A stretch of 64,000 nucleotides of DNA from contig NZ_LN831057.1 in the NCBI RefSeq assembly GCF_001375495.1, positions 124,001-188,000 of the forward strand. Reading direction: 5' to 3'. Below the pieces are notes generated by a model. It worked only from the letters and a program-made list of their open reading frames with translations. It did no database searches and was not told the DNA's origin. Below, one piece after another: positions 17,201 through 24,091 of this stretch; the stretch's first letter is position 1; each line of letters starts with the position of its first letter. Source of the DNA: Flaviflexus massiliensis. GTDB taxonomy: Bacteria; Actinomycetota; Actinomycetes; Actinomycetales; Actinomycetaceae. The position numbers and the translations under genes were made by a program.

Positions 17201-20002
17201 TGGGGTACCCCGACCTGGACCGCAAGCGGCGTGACTGTAGATGCGACGAACATGACCGTCTCGATCGTCCGCGGTGATGATGTCACCGTTGCGATTGAGA
17301 ACCACGCCAACACGTCGATAGCTTCCCTTGAGCTGATCAAGGAAGTCACCGGCGAGGCAGCTGGCGAAGTTTCGGCAGCAACCGAATTCCCGGTCACCGC
17401 AAGCTGGACCGACGCCAACGGCGAGGAGCAGTCCGTCGATCTCATGATCAACGGTGAGCGCCCGACCCCGCTCGGTGTGGACCTGCCCGCAGGTACCGTT
17501 GTCACCCTGACCGAGGGCGACAGCCCCGAGTTCACGACCGTGGACTGGGGCGCTGTCACCATCGCTGGTGACCGCGTCACCGACAACGAAGATGGCTCGG
17601 CAGAGGTTGTTATCTCCGACCGGCAGGGCGACGTTTCTCTCGTCACCGTCACGAACGAAACCAACTGGGCTGCCAGCACCTTCACGATTGCGAAGGACCT
17701 CGCCGATACCCCGGGTGCACAGTTCGTTCCGGACGGCACCGTCTTCACGGTCCACGTCCAGGAATTCGACGCCGATGGTGTTGCAGCGGATGAGTACGAC
17801 CTTGAGGTCCCCGTCAACGGTGATCCCGTCGAGTTCTCGAACTTCTTCGGACCCGGCTGGACTGCAGTCCTGACCGAACCGACCTTCCCCGAGGTTGATG
17901 GTGTGGTCTTCGGTACCCCGGTCTTCACCGGCGGCGAAGGCGTCACCCTGACCGACGACGGTGCTTCGGCAATCGTGGCCTACAGCCCCGGTGTCAACGC
18001 GACCGTTGGCCTCACCAACGAGGCACAGCTCGGTTCGATCAGCATCGTCAAGAACGTCGAAGGTGGAGCAGCCGAGCAGCTGCTCGCTGAGGAAGACGCG
18101 CGCACCTACCAGGTGACCGCATCGATCAACACCGATGCGCTCGGCGACAACGTTCCCGCCCAGGAAGATCGCGTGATCGAACTGACCGCAGGCGAACCGG
18201 TTGTCATCGACAACCTGCCCATCGGCGCAGTTGCCACGTTCTCCGAAGCTGAGCTCGTTGACGACGATCTCTACACGTGGGGCGAACCCACCTTCTCTCG
18301 GGAGTCTGTCACGGTTGAGGCTGGCCACGTTGATGAGCCGGCAACCGTCACCCTGACGAACACCGTGGAACGCACCGTTGGTACCTTCTCGATCTCGAAG
18401 CGCGTGACCGGTGAACAGGCCGATAACCCGGCCGTTCCCGAAACTGTCACAATCGAAGCTACCTGGGATGAAGAAGGCACCCCCGGCAGTGAAACCCTGA
18501 CGGTTCCGACCGACGGCACTGCCGTACCGCTCGGGCACGACCTGCTGATCGGCACCGAGGTCACCTTGACCGAGGTTCCGCTCGAGGACGGTTCGTCGAT
18601 CGCGTGGGCACAGCCCGCATGGACTGGCGACTCCGTCACGATCGACGGCTCGTCCGCAGTCGTTCAAGTTACTCGCAACGCTGACGCACACGTCACCGTA
18701 GAAAACCACGCAGCCACCTCGGTTGCTGGCATCAGCCTCATCAAGGCTGTCTCCGGTGAAGCGGCTGGCGAAGTTGCACCCGAGACGGAATTCCCCGTTA
18801 CGCTCACCTGGACAGATGTTGATGGTGAAGAGCAGGTACGTGAGCTCGTCATCAACTCCGTCGAGCCCACCGAACTCGGTGAGGACCTGCGTGCAGGCAC
18901 CGTTGTCACCGTGACTGAGGGTGAACGCCCCGGCTTCGCCACCGTCATCTGGGATGACATCGTCATCGGCGGTAATGGTGTCACCGATTTGGGTGACGGC
19001 AGCGCCGAGATCGTGGTCTCCGACCAGCAGGGCGATGTCACTCTTGTGACTGTTACGAACGAGGCAACCTGGGCACCGGGCACATTCTCGCTCGCGAAGA
19101 ATGTTGAGGGCGTCCCGCTCGACAACCCTGAGGTTCCCGAGACCGTCACCGTCACCGCATCATGGATCGTGGCTGCCGAAGACGACGGGGAAGCGGGTGA
19201 CGAGGATGCAGAGCCCGGTCTTGTCACCGTGACCAAGGACATCGAGATCCCGACCGATGGCACCCCCGTTGCCTTCGGTGAGGACCTGCCGCACGGCACC
19301 GAGGTCACCCTGACCGAGGCACCGCTCGCAGACAACGCTGCGTTCTCGTGGACCACTCCCACGTGGGCTGAGACCGATGGACTCGTTGTGCACGAAGATG
19401 GTTCGGCAACCCTGACCATCGCGGCAGCACAGAACCCGACCATCAACCTGACGAACACGGCGGAGGCCATCCTCGGCAACCTGGTGATCGTCAAGGACGT
19501 GACGGGTGATGGTGCAGGACTTGTTGACGGTTCGACCGTCTACCCGGTCACCGCAACCTGGACCGACCTCTTCGGTGAGGAACAGGTTGCTGACATCGAA
19601 CTCGTTGCGGGCGAACCGTACGTGCTCGAGAATCTGCCGTTCGGCACCGAGGTGACGCTCGTCGAGGGTGACTTCGAGGTACCGGGCACGGTCACCTGGG
19701 AGGAAGCAACCTGGACCGCAGTGTCCGAGAACGTCTCCGTCTCGGCTGATGGTCGCGAGGCCATCATCACCGTGACTGACGAGGCCGGCGCTAATGCTTC
19801 GCTGACACTCGAGAACGAATTCCATGCCGTTCCCGAGAAGCCGGTGGCGAAGCCTACCGACAAGGGCCCGGACACCAACGGCAAGGGTGGACTTCCGTTC
19901 ACCGGTGCCAGCGTTGGAGAATTCCTCCTCTGGGCGACGATCCTCGTCTCGGCCGGTGCACTCATCGTGTACCTGGTTCGCAGAAGGAACGCACTGAACT
20001 AG
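14285..20002 (+). CDS. Giant LPXTG cell-wall adhesin with DUF5979-like repeats
   Basis: 1905 residues. The signal peptide (about 1-40) has a basic start, a hydrophobic core and an ANA cleavage site. Next come an adhesin-like Ig fold (about 45-190) and three related beta modules (about 195-650), each with a W-x-V/I-x-x-PG strand and a T(L)xDGH/DTH turn. From about residue 662 there are ten DUF5979/SpaA-like modules starting with patterns such as SFEISKLI, SISLEKAV, TFQIVKTV and SLELIKEV. The end is LPFTG (1870-1874), a membrane helix and RRR, a sortase anchor signal. Lys, Asp/Glu and Asn patterns would allow isopeptide bonds, but I cannot prove them. The start has an AGAAGGGGA ribosome-binding site. 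It is probably exposed on the surface for attachment; the ligand is unknown. Confidence 0.9.
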   Translation: MSQLAQSALVRGSRDRSLWRRIVAILAALFMVGMSTVALPTVANANPNVDVKIDSVQIGEGSGEGGQLILGDQVTISGTWDASGADPQAGETFYIGLPPELGFLSNVSINFMGETPDGERVAWATCLTDADSDIVTCTLTDYVTQFPEEVHGTFEFEVRVELTTTEEQLVFDLNGTDGLVELPGEGGIGDGIEISEEWTKTGRMNENNWSMTWRIEVPGSRLVEQDAVTIKDTLSDTHILCEPAGLQIHKVRGDNYDNVTSIGSIDKTDDEQVFNIVLEPGEEGFSADHTYRIEYQTCTPDGRIDAVETEYHNTAYIEIFGRDGERGVGINPMIWHGPINKSGSVLGGGDRNGKIAWTVTVPGNNLVGKDGFNLTETLGDGHVVGADTISGITIVEQYGPSNQRRVNITDQLDANVVSQDSKSFEIDYSIKSSSDFEFKESDYRYQISYYTYVDQTELPNGGTKYSNTVNVDGAVKTGSSTVPGRSEGKNGRLNGHTVVLDGVDHYPQTTMTWQVRIPGEKIEDAEGSMVLTDTLTDGHEVCLAGDPSGGLNDRLGLSFLAEDQISGGGLDTVNLSDSVTTTETEDGLKFSIPYPTLVQPDGTEAEGFSREYQYVLTYTTCTTSGGMDAPGTTYGNSIKGESISYSREITQSNRGSGTGSGVARGSFEISKLINESAPGAEYVADGQNFTVHVQEIDPAGNLAIEYDLQVPLNGDPVAGLNARGTGWTAVLTEPTFPKVNGVVFGDPVFSESEGVAVSEDGKTATVSLAPRSNVSVELTNNTQLGSISLEKAVDAQDDSIILPVRTYRVTAHVDTSALGHQVGEFKDVTVELTPGEPVVIDNLPIGATVTFSESGLEDDDHITWGTPTFSPSSLVVSADTVSTPAQINVLNTVTRTVGTFQIVKTVDGAQADNPAVPQTITFNAEWDEEGTPGSAVLEVPTDGTPVALGHDLLIGTRVKLTEDIPADGSAITWGTPTWTASGVTVDATNMTVSIVRGDDVTVAIENHANTSIASLELIKEVTGEAAGEVSAATEFPVTASWTDANGEEQSVDLMINGERPTPLGVDLPAGTVVTLTEGDSPEFTTVDWGAVTIAGDRVTDNEDGSAEVVISDRQGDVSLVTVTNETNWAASTFTIAKDLADTPGAQFVPDGTVFTVHVQEFDADGVAADEYDLEVPVNGDPVEFSNFFGPGWTAVLTEPTFPEVDGVVFGTPVFTGGEGVTLTDDGASAIVAYSPGVNATVGLTNEAQLGSISIVKNVEGGAAEQLLAEEDARTYQVTASINTDALGDNVPAQEDRVIELTAGEPVVIDNLPIGAVATFSEAELVDDDLYTWGEPTFSRESVTVEAGHVDEPATVTLTNTVERTVGTFSISKRVTGEQADNPAVPETVTIEATWDEEGTPGSETLTVPTDGTAVPLGHDLLIGTEVTLTEVPLEDGSSIAWAQPAWTGDSVTIDGSSAVVQVTRNADAHVTVENHAATSVAGISLIKAVSGEAAGEVAPETEFPVTLTWTDVDGEEQVRELVINSVEPTELGEDLRAGTVVTVTEGERPGFATVIWDDIVIGGNGVTDLGDGSAEIVVSDQQGDVTLVTVTNEATWAPGTFSLAKNVEGVPLDNPEVPETVTVTASWIVAAEDDGEAGDEDAEPGLVTVTKDIEIPTDGTPVAFGEDLPHGTEVTLTEAPLADNAAFSWTTPTWAETDGLVVHEDGSATLTIAAAQNPTINLTNTAEAILGNLVIVKDVTGDGAGLVDGSTVYPVTATWTDLFGEEQVADIELVAGEPYVLENLPFGTEVTLVEGDFEVPGTVTWEEATWTAVSENVSVSADGREAIITVTDEAGANASLTLENEFHAVPEKPVAKPTDKGPDTNGKGGLPFTGASVGEFLLWATILVSAGALIVYLVRRRNALN
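16267..19064 (+). repeat. Tandem duplication of a four-module block inside the adhesin
   Basis: Modules A-B-C-D (16267-17660) recur in the same order as A'-B'-C'-D' (about 17661-19064) with a period near 1.4 kb. Matching landmarks are GWTAVLTEPTFP (A), LGSISxxKxV (B), RTVGTFxIxKxV plus QADNPAVP (C) and LIKxVxGEAAGEV (D). The copies are diverged but collinear, pointing to an old block duplication by recombination. Confidence 0.8.
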
Positions 20003-20038
20003 CAACAAGCTAGTCACTAGAACATCCAGTAACTGAAG

Positions 20039-20076
20039 GCGGCGCCGGCCGGGAGCAATCCCGATCCCGGCGCCGC
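20039..20076 (+). terminator. Terminator after the adhesin gene
   Basis: GCGGCGCCGG and CCGGCGCCGC form a 10-base GC-only stem, extended inside by GGGA/TCCC pairing, and are followed by TTCACAT. It lies 37 bases after the adhesin stop. Confidence 0.75.
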
Positions 20077-20162
20077 TTCACATATCCCGGAACCCTCCCG
20101 GCATCTGCTCGCCGGCAAACCCGGATGCTTTCGTTGGGAACACAACTTGAAGAGCAGCACTT

Positions 20163-20222
20163 CATTCACGTGCACATCAATCACCTGCACTACATTCACA
20201 TGCACGTCATTCGCCCGCAGGG
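20163..20222. repeat. Four imperfect 15-bp tandem repeats
   Basis: Units start at 20163, 20178, 20193 and 20208, exactly 15 bases apart, with consensus CATTCACRTGCACNT; the fourth unit is degenerate. The array covers the last codons and stop of the minus-strand M23 gene. The near-palindrome GTGCAC recurs in the units. Confidence 0.75.
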
Positions 20223-20947
20223 TAGAGGCGGATCGTGACCTCACCAAGGAGGGAAAGTGGATCGTAGTAGCGGTCACCGCGCTTCGCGCCCCAGTGCAGG
20301 CAAGCGCCGATGAGGCAGTGCCCTTCCTCAATGGTCCCGATGACATCGCCCGTCTCGACCATGTCCCCGACACTGACGGAGGGAGTGACCGGCAAGTATG
20401 TTGTTCGAAGCCCTGTATCGTGCTCGATCGATACCACATTGTTGTCCACCACCTGCCCCGCAACAGCAACCCTCCCAGGGCCGGCCGCTCTGACTTCTTC
20501 ACCGGGTCGCGATGCCAGGTCAACGCCCCGGTGCCCCGGTAGCCAGTTGTGTTCAAGATGATCAAAGGCGCGCAGCACCGTGTGGGAGGACGTTGGGTAG
20601 TCGAAAGTACCTGACGGACGAACGGACGAGTCGACATCACGACCACTATTTGCTCGGTTGCTCACCTGTTCGGGGTTACTCCCCACAGACTCCCACGTGA
20701 GCTCCGGATCCGTGGAGGCGAGCTCGAGGAAGAGATGAGGGACCTCCTCTGCGGTGCCTGAACTGTTTTCTACGGATGGAGTGGCGGAAGTGGCTCCAGT
20801 TCCAGAGTCCCGCACGTCGGTGACAATGAGTGGCAGGGGAGTGGCGCTCACGGATGGTATTGATTGTGGCGTGGCGCTTGCGGTGCCCATGATCAAACTT
20901 GCCCCCATGACGAGCGTTGTGAGCGCTGCGTAAGTTCGTGTTCCCAT
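20207..20947 (-). CDS. Secreted M23-family (LytM-like) protein, probably non-catalytic
   Basis: 246 residues from the ATG at 20947. I chose this start over an upstream one because MGTRTYAALTTLVMG begins a clear signal peptide ending in ASA. The middle is a low-complexity linker and the C-terminus an M23 domain. GHRGVDLASRPGE keeps the zinc ligands His and Asp. The usual Y-x-H-L is YLPV, and the HxH motif is CLHWG, so both catalytic histidines are missing while the zinc-ligand His remains. This pattern is, as far as I recall, common in the actinobacterial M23 protein encoded beside rpsB. It may bind peptidoglycan or activate amidases. It is divergent from rpsB. Confidence 0.85.
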   Translation of the reverse strand: MGTRTYAALTTLVMGASLIMGTASATPQSIPSVSATPLPLIVTDVRDSGTGATSATPSVENSSGTAEEVPHLFLELASTDPELTWESVGSNPEQVSNRANSGRDVDSSVRPSGTFDYPTSSHTVLRAFDHLEHNWLPGHRGVDLASRPGEEVRAAGPGRVAVAGQVVDNNVVSIEHDTGLRTTYLPVTPSVSVGDMVETGDVIGTIEEGHCLIGACLHWGAKRGDRYYDPLSLLGEVTIRLYPAGE

Positions 20948-21085
20948 GAATGAATCCTCAACCGAATCGCTCACCCACCCTCCGTTCGGAAGGTGGTCCG
21001 TGAATGTGGTGAAAGTTTCGCTTTTGTGGACGAGGATCACAGGCTGGGAGCCCAGGGAACATGGTGGGATCACGGGGTTTTCAGT

Positions 21086-21117
21086 TATGATAGGTAGGCA
21101 TTCGGTTTATCCGAATG
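21086..21117 (+). promoter_or_regulatory. Candidate rpsB promoter and leader hairpin
   Basis: TATGAT at 21086-21091 is a good -10; the -35 is weak. Ten bases further, CATTCGG-TTTAT-CCGAATG (21099-21117) forms a 7-base hairpin near the expected 5' end of the transcript, leaving a leader of about 150 bases before rpsB. The leader may carry S2 autoregulation, but no known motif was recognised. Confidence 0.4.
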
Positions 21118-21246
21118 ACTTCGCGTGTCCGAACACACCGACGATTCCAGTCCGCAAGGTCCTTCGTCGCCGGGCACTAGGGACGGAACCAACCGGTTCA
21201 CGTCAACAAACTGGAACCGCGCACAATGCGCAATGAAAGGCTACAC

Positions 21247-22134
21247 ATGGCAGTCGTAACCATGCGCCAGCTCCTCGAGAGCGGCGTCCACTTCGGGCAC
21301 CAGACCCGTCGCTGGAACCCCAAGATGAAGCGCTTTATCCTCACCGAGCGCAACGGTATCTACATCATCGACCTTGAGAAGACGATCGAAGATATCGAAC
21401 GTACCTACGACTTCGTGAAGGAAACCGTCGCACACGGCGGCACCATCCTCTTCGTGGGTACCAAGAAGCAGGCTCAGGAAGCAATCGTTGAGCAGGCAAC
21501 CCGCGTTGGCATGCCCTACGTGACCGAGCGTTGGCTAGGCGGTATGCTCACCAACTTCCAGACCGTTCACAAGCGCCTGCAGCGCCTCAAGGAGCTTGAG
21601 CTCGTCGACTTCGACGACGTCGCCTCCTCCGGTCTGACCAAGAAGGAACTTCTCATGATGTCGCGTGAGAAGGAAAAGCTTGAGCGTACCCTCGGTGGTA
21701 TCCGCAACATGAACAAGATTCCTTCCGCGATCTGGATCGTCGACACCAAGAAGGAACACCTCGCCGTGTCCGAGGCCAAGAAGCTCAACATCCCCGTTGT
21801 CGCTATTCTTGACACCAACTGTGACCCGGACGAAGTTGATTACCGTATCCCCGGTAACGATGACGCCATCCGTTCCGTATCCCTCCTGACCCGCGTCGTT
21901 GCCGACGCCGTCGCAGCTGGCAAGATCCAGCGCGCCGGTGGCGAAGCGACGACCGAAGAAGAGCCCATGCCCGAGTGGGAGCGCGAGATGCTCGCCAAGG
22001 CAGACGCTCACGACGCCCAGGTTGCAGCCGATGAGGCAGCAGCCGGTGCAGAAGTAGCTGAAGAGGCCGCTCCTGCTGACGCCGCCGAGGAGACCGTCCA
22101 GGCGGAAACCACCACCGAAGCCGATCAGGCCTGA
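21247..22134 (+). CDS. rpsB: 30S ribosomal protein S2
   Basis: 295 residues. Recognised by [20 protein letters not shown], the [10 protein letters not shown] strand, [12 protein letters not shown] and [21 protein letters not shown]2 binds the back of the 30S head-body junction with S1/S8. After the core (about 235 residues) comes an Ala/Glu-rich acidic tail, usual for actinobacteria. The start at 21247 follows GAAAGG. It is followed by tsf after 13 bases. Confidence 0.97.
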   Translation: MAVVTMRQLLESGVHFGHQTRRWNPKMKRFILTERNGIYIIDLEKTIEDIERTYDFVKETVAHGGTILFVGTKKQAQEAIVEQATRVGMPYVTERWLGGMLTNFQTVHKRLQRLKELELVDFDDVASSGLTKKELLMMSREKEKLERTLGGIRNMNKIPSAIWIVDTKKEHLAVSEAKKLNIPVVAILDTNCDPDEVDYRIPGNDDAIRSVSLLTRVVADAVAAGKIQRAGGEATTEEEPMPEWEREMLAKADAHDAQVAADEAAAGAEVAEEAAPADAAEETVQAETTTEADQA

Positions 22135-22147
22135 GAGGTAACCATTC

Positions 22148-22990
22148 ATGGCAAACTACACCGCCGCTGATATCAAGGCTCTGCGCGAGAAGACTGGCGC
22201 AGGCATGCTCGACGTGAAGAACGCACTTGCCGAAGCTGAGGGCGATTCCGCCCGCGCAGAGGAACTCCTTCGTCTGAAGGGCCTCAAGTCCATCGCCAAG
22301 CGCGAGGGCCGCACAGCATCCGCAGGTCTTGTTGTATCCGAAGTTGTTGACACCGACGGTGGCCAGACCGGCTACCTCGTCGAGCTCAACTCCGAGACCG
22401 ACTTTGTTGCCAAGAACGACACCTTCATCACCTTCGCTAACGAAGTTCTCGCAGCTGTCGTTGCAGCTGATGCGAAGACCGTGGAAGAGGCTCTCGCAGC
22501 TCCTGCGGCTGAAGGCACCGTCCAGGATAAGCTCAACACCGTCCAGGCTGCCATCGGCGAGAAGCTCGAGATCGGTCACGTTGCTACCGTCACCGGTGAG
22601 CACGTTGCGGCCTACATGCACCGCACCGCCACGGACCTGCCCCCGCAGGTTGGCGTTCTCGTCGCTTCCGATGCGGCTGGCGCAAACGTCGCACACGATG
22701 TTGCTGTCCACATCGCAGCTCTCAACCCCACCTACCTCGACCGCGAATCCGTTCCGGCTGAGGTCGTGGAGAACGAACGTCGCGTCGCTGAAGAGGTCAC
22801 CCGCGCAGAAGGCAAGCCCGAGCAAGCCATCGCCAAGATCGTGGAAGGCCGCCTCGGTGGCTTCTTTAAGCAGATCGTGCTCCTCGAGCAGGCCTACGCG
22901 CGTGACCCCAAGCAGTCGGTTTCGCAGATCCTTCAGGCTGAAGGCGCAACCGTGACCGCTTTCGCACGTGTCCGCGTCGGCAACGAGTAA
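22148..22990 (+). CDS. tsf: Translation elongation factor Ts
   Basis: 280 residues. Guanine-nucleotide exchange factor for EF-Tu. The UBA-like N-terminus has ADIKALREKTGAGMLDVKNAL, the exchange core has ELNSETDFVAKND (the TDFV motif enters EF-Tu), and the C-terminal module contains LLEQAYARDPKQSVSQIL. It is co-transcribed with rpsB and ends before a perfect hairpin. Confidence 0.97.
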   Translation: MANYTAADIKALREKTGAGMLDVKNALAEAEGDSARAEELLRLKGLKSIAKREGRTASAGLVVSEVVDTDGGQTGYLVELNSETDFVAKNDTFITFANEVLAAVVAADAKTVEEALAAPAAEGTVQDKLNTVQAAIGEKLEIGHVATVTGEHVAAYMHRTATDLPPQVGVLVASDAAGANVAHDVAVHIAALNPTYLDRESVPAEVVENERRVAEEVTRAEGKPEQAIAKIVEGRLGGFFKQIVLLEQAYARDPKQSVSQILQAEGATVTAFARVRVGNE

Positions 22991-23023
22991 ACCCCAGTTG
23001 CTTACTCACGCATAAAACGGTAG

Positions 23024-23051
23024 GGAAGCCCCCGCGCAAGCGGGGGCTTCC
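23024..23051 (+). terminator. Terminator of rpsB-tsf
   Basis: GGAAGCCCCCGC and GCGGGGGCTTCC form a perfect 12-base stem with the stable GCAA tetraloop, 33 bases after the tsf stop. It lacks a long T-run. Confidence 0.85.
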
Positions 23052-23168
23052 TCGCATTCAGAATGCTTTGACCAAGAATCACGGTGAAATAGTGGCTCGT
23101 GGATAAGAGCCTATGCAGTCCAGTTTTATCTGAATGGATCTCCCGTTTCGTCAGAAACAATTGCATTA

Positions 23169-23186
23169 TGTCAAACATTTTTGACA
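23169..23186. promoter_or_regulatory. Candidate operator of the XRE/membrane operon
   Basis: TGTCAAA-CATT-TTTGACA is a perfect 7-base dyad with a 4-base spacer, 53 bases before the membrane-protein start. Its right half contains TTGACA, a consensus -35, so a bound repressor would cover the promoter. The natural candidate binder is the XRE protein encoded in the same operon. Confidence 0.5.
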
Positions 23187-23239
23187 CCAAATGTTAAGGA
23201 TGGTTGACTTTAGTCGTGCCTAAGGAACGGGAGAGTGTC

Positions 23240-23758
23240 ATGGCTGATCAGGATTTTGATGTTGCTGATGAACGAGAGCATCAGGTGATGGGAGTTGCGG
23301 CGCGATCGGCACTCAATACGAACTTCGTGACAGGAATTGTCCTCTCACTCGTGCTCTTGGCCCTGGGATGGATTGCATTTGCTCTCATCATGTTGGTGGT
23401 GGCAATCATCCCTCACCTTTTCTTCGTAGCGAGAGCAGGTCGGGACAAGGTTGACGTCCACGTCATTGCCCACCGCCAGCACAAGGACACGTGGCGGAAA
23501 CTGTTTCTCGTTTTCTTTGCCTTCATTGTTCTTCTGGCAGGAATTGCTGCCTACTCGGCATCGACTGGTTTGCCTTTGATCCCTGGACTGTTCTCTGCCG
23601 AGATAACCCCGGTCATGGAATCGTTCTTGACGGGCTTTGCCGTCGGTGGCCTCATCGGTGGCCTGGGAGGGCTTATCGCTACCGTTCGGGCCACTAGAAA
23701 GGCCTCCGTAGAATTGGAAGCTGAATCAGATGGCGACTTCGGTGATGAATTCGAGTAG
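23240..23758 (+). CDS. Small integral membrane protein of an XRE operon
   Basis: 172 residues with four predicted membrane helices: two close together (about 32-70, ending HLFFVARAG), one after WRKLFLVFFAFIVLLAG, and a glycine-rich one, GFAVGGLIGGLGGLIATV. The N-terminus and the Asp/Glu-rich C-terminus are hydrophilic. I chose the ATG at 23240 behind GGAACGGGAGAG instead of the TTG further upstream, since the promoter/operator region lies there. No named family was recognised. The gene is followed after 38 bases by a YozG-like regulator, a common pairing of membrane protein and XRE repressor in Gram-positives. Function unknown; a stress or envelope role is only a guess. Confidence 0.7.
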   Translation: MADQDFDVADEREHQVMGVAARSALNTNFVTGIVLSLVLLALGWIAFALIMLVVAIIPHLFFVARAGRDKVDVHVIAHRQHKDTWRKLFLVFFAFIVLLAGIAAYSASTGLPLIPGLFSAEITPVMESFLTGFAVGGLIGGLGGLIATVRATRKASVELEAESDGDFGDEFE

Positions 23759-23796
23759 GTCTTGGTCTTCGTGCAACGCGGCAACGGGAGCATGCC

Positions 23797-23991
23797 ATGA
23801 GTGATGCCATGCGGGGGAGGCGCCGGGAGCTGAAGCTCACCCAGGCTGAGCTTGCCAAGGATGTGGGCGTCTCCAGGCAAACAATTATTGCCATCGAGGG
23901 TGGCGACTATGCACCGAGCGTGTTCCTTGCTCTCGATATTGGAAAAAGGCTGGGCATGACGGTCGAGGAACTGTTCGGCAAGCACGACTGA
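23797..23991 (+). CDS. XRE-type helix-turn-helix regulator
   Basis: 64 residues, a single Cro/C1-type HTH: RRRELKLTQAELAKDVGVSR then QTIIAIEGGDYAPS and LALDIGKRLGMTVEELF. This is the size and pattern of the YozG-like mini-regulators that sit beside small membrane proteins. It is probably an autorepressor acting at the dyad at 23169-23186. The start ATG at 23797 gives MSDAMRGRRREL; the internal ATG four codons later is possible. It ends 51 bases before a bidirectional terminator. Confidence 0.85.
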   Translation: MSDAMRGRRRELKLTQAELAKDVGVSRQTIIAIEGGDYAPSVFLALDIGKRLGMTVEELFGKHD

Positions 23992-24042
23992 AGAAATCCT
24001 CGGCAGTGGAATTTTCTCTGATTCTTGTGAATGAGAAAAGGA

Positions 24043-24071
24043 GTCAGCCCCGAGGATTACTCGGGGCTGAC
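24043..24071. terminator. Bidirectional terminator
   Basis: GTCAGCCCCGAG and CTCGGGGCTGAC form a perfect 12-base stem with loop GATTA. It lies between the plus-strand XRE gene and the end of the minus-strand nucleotidase gene and can serve both. Confidence 0.85.
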
Positions 24072-24091
24072 GCTACCATTGAGTGGTCTTG

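Noticed and set aside
16208-19494. Several long minus-strand frames opposite the adhesin gene
   Set aside because: They reflect the repeated codon pattern of the adhesin; none has a start context or recognisable domain.
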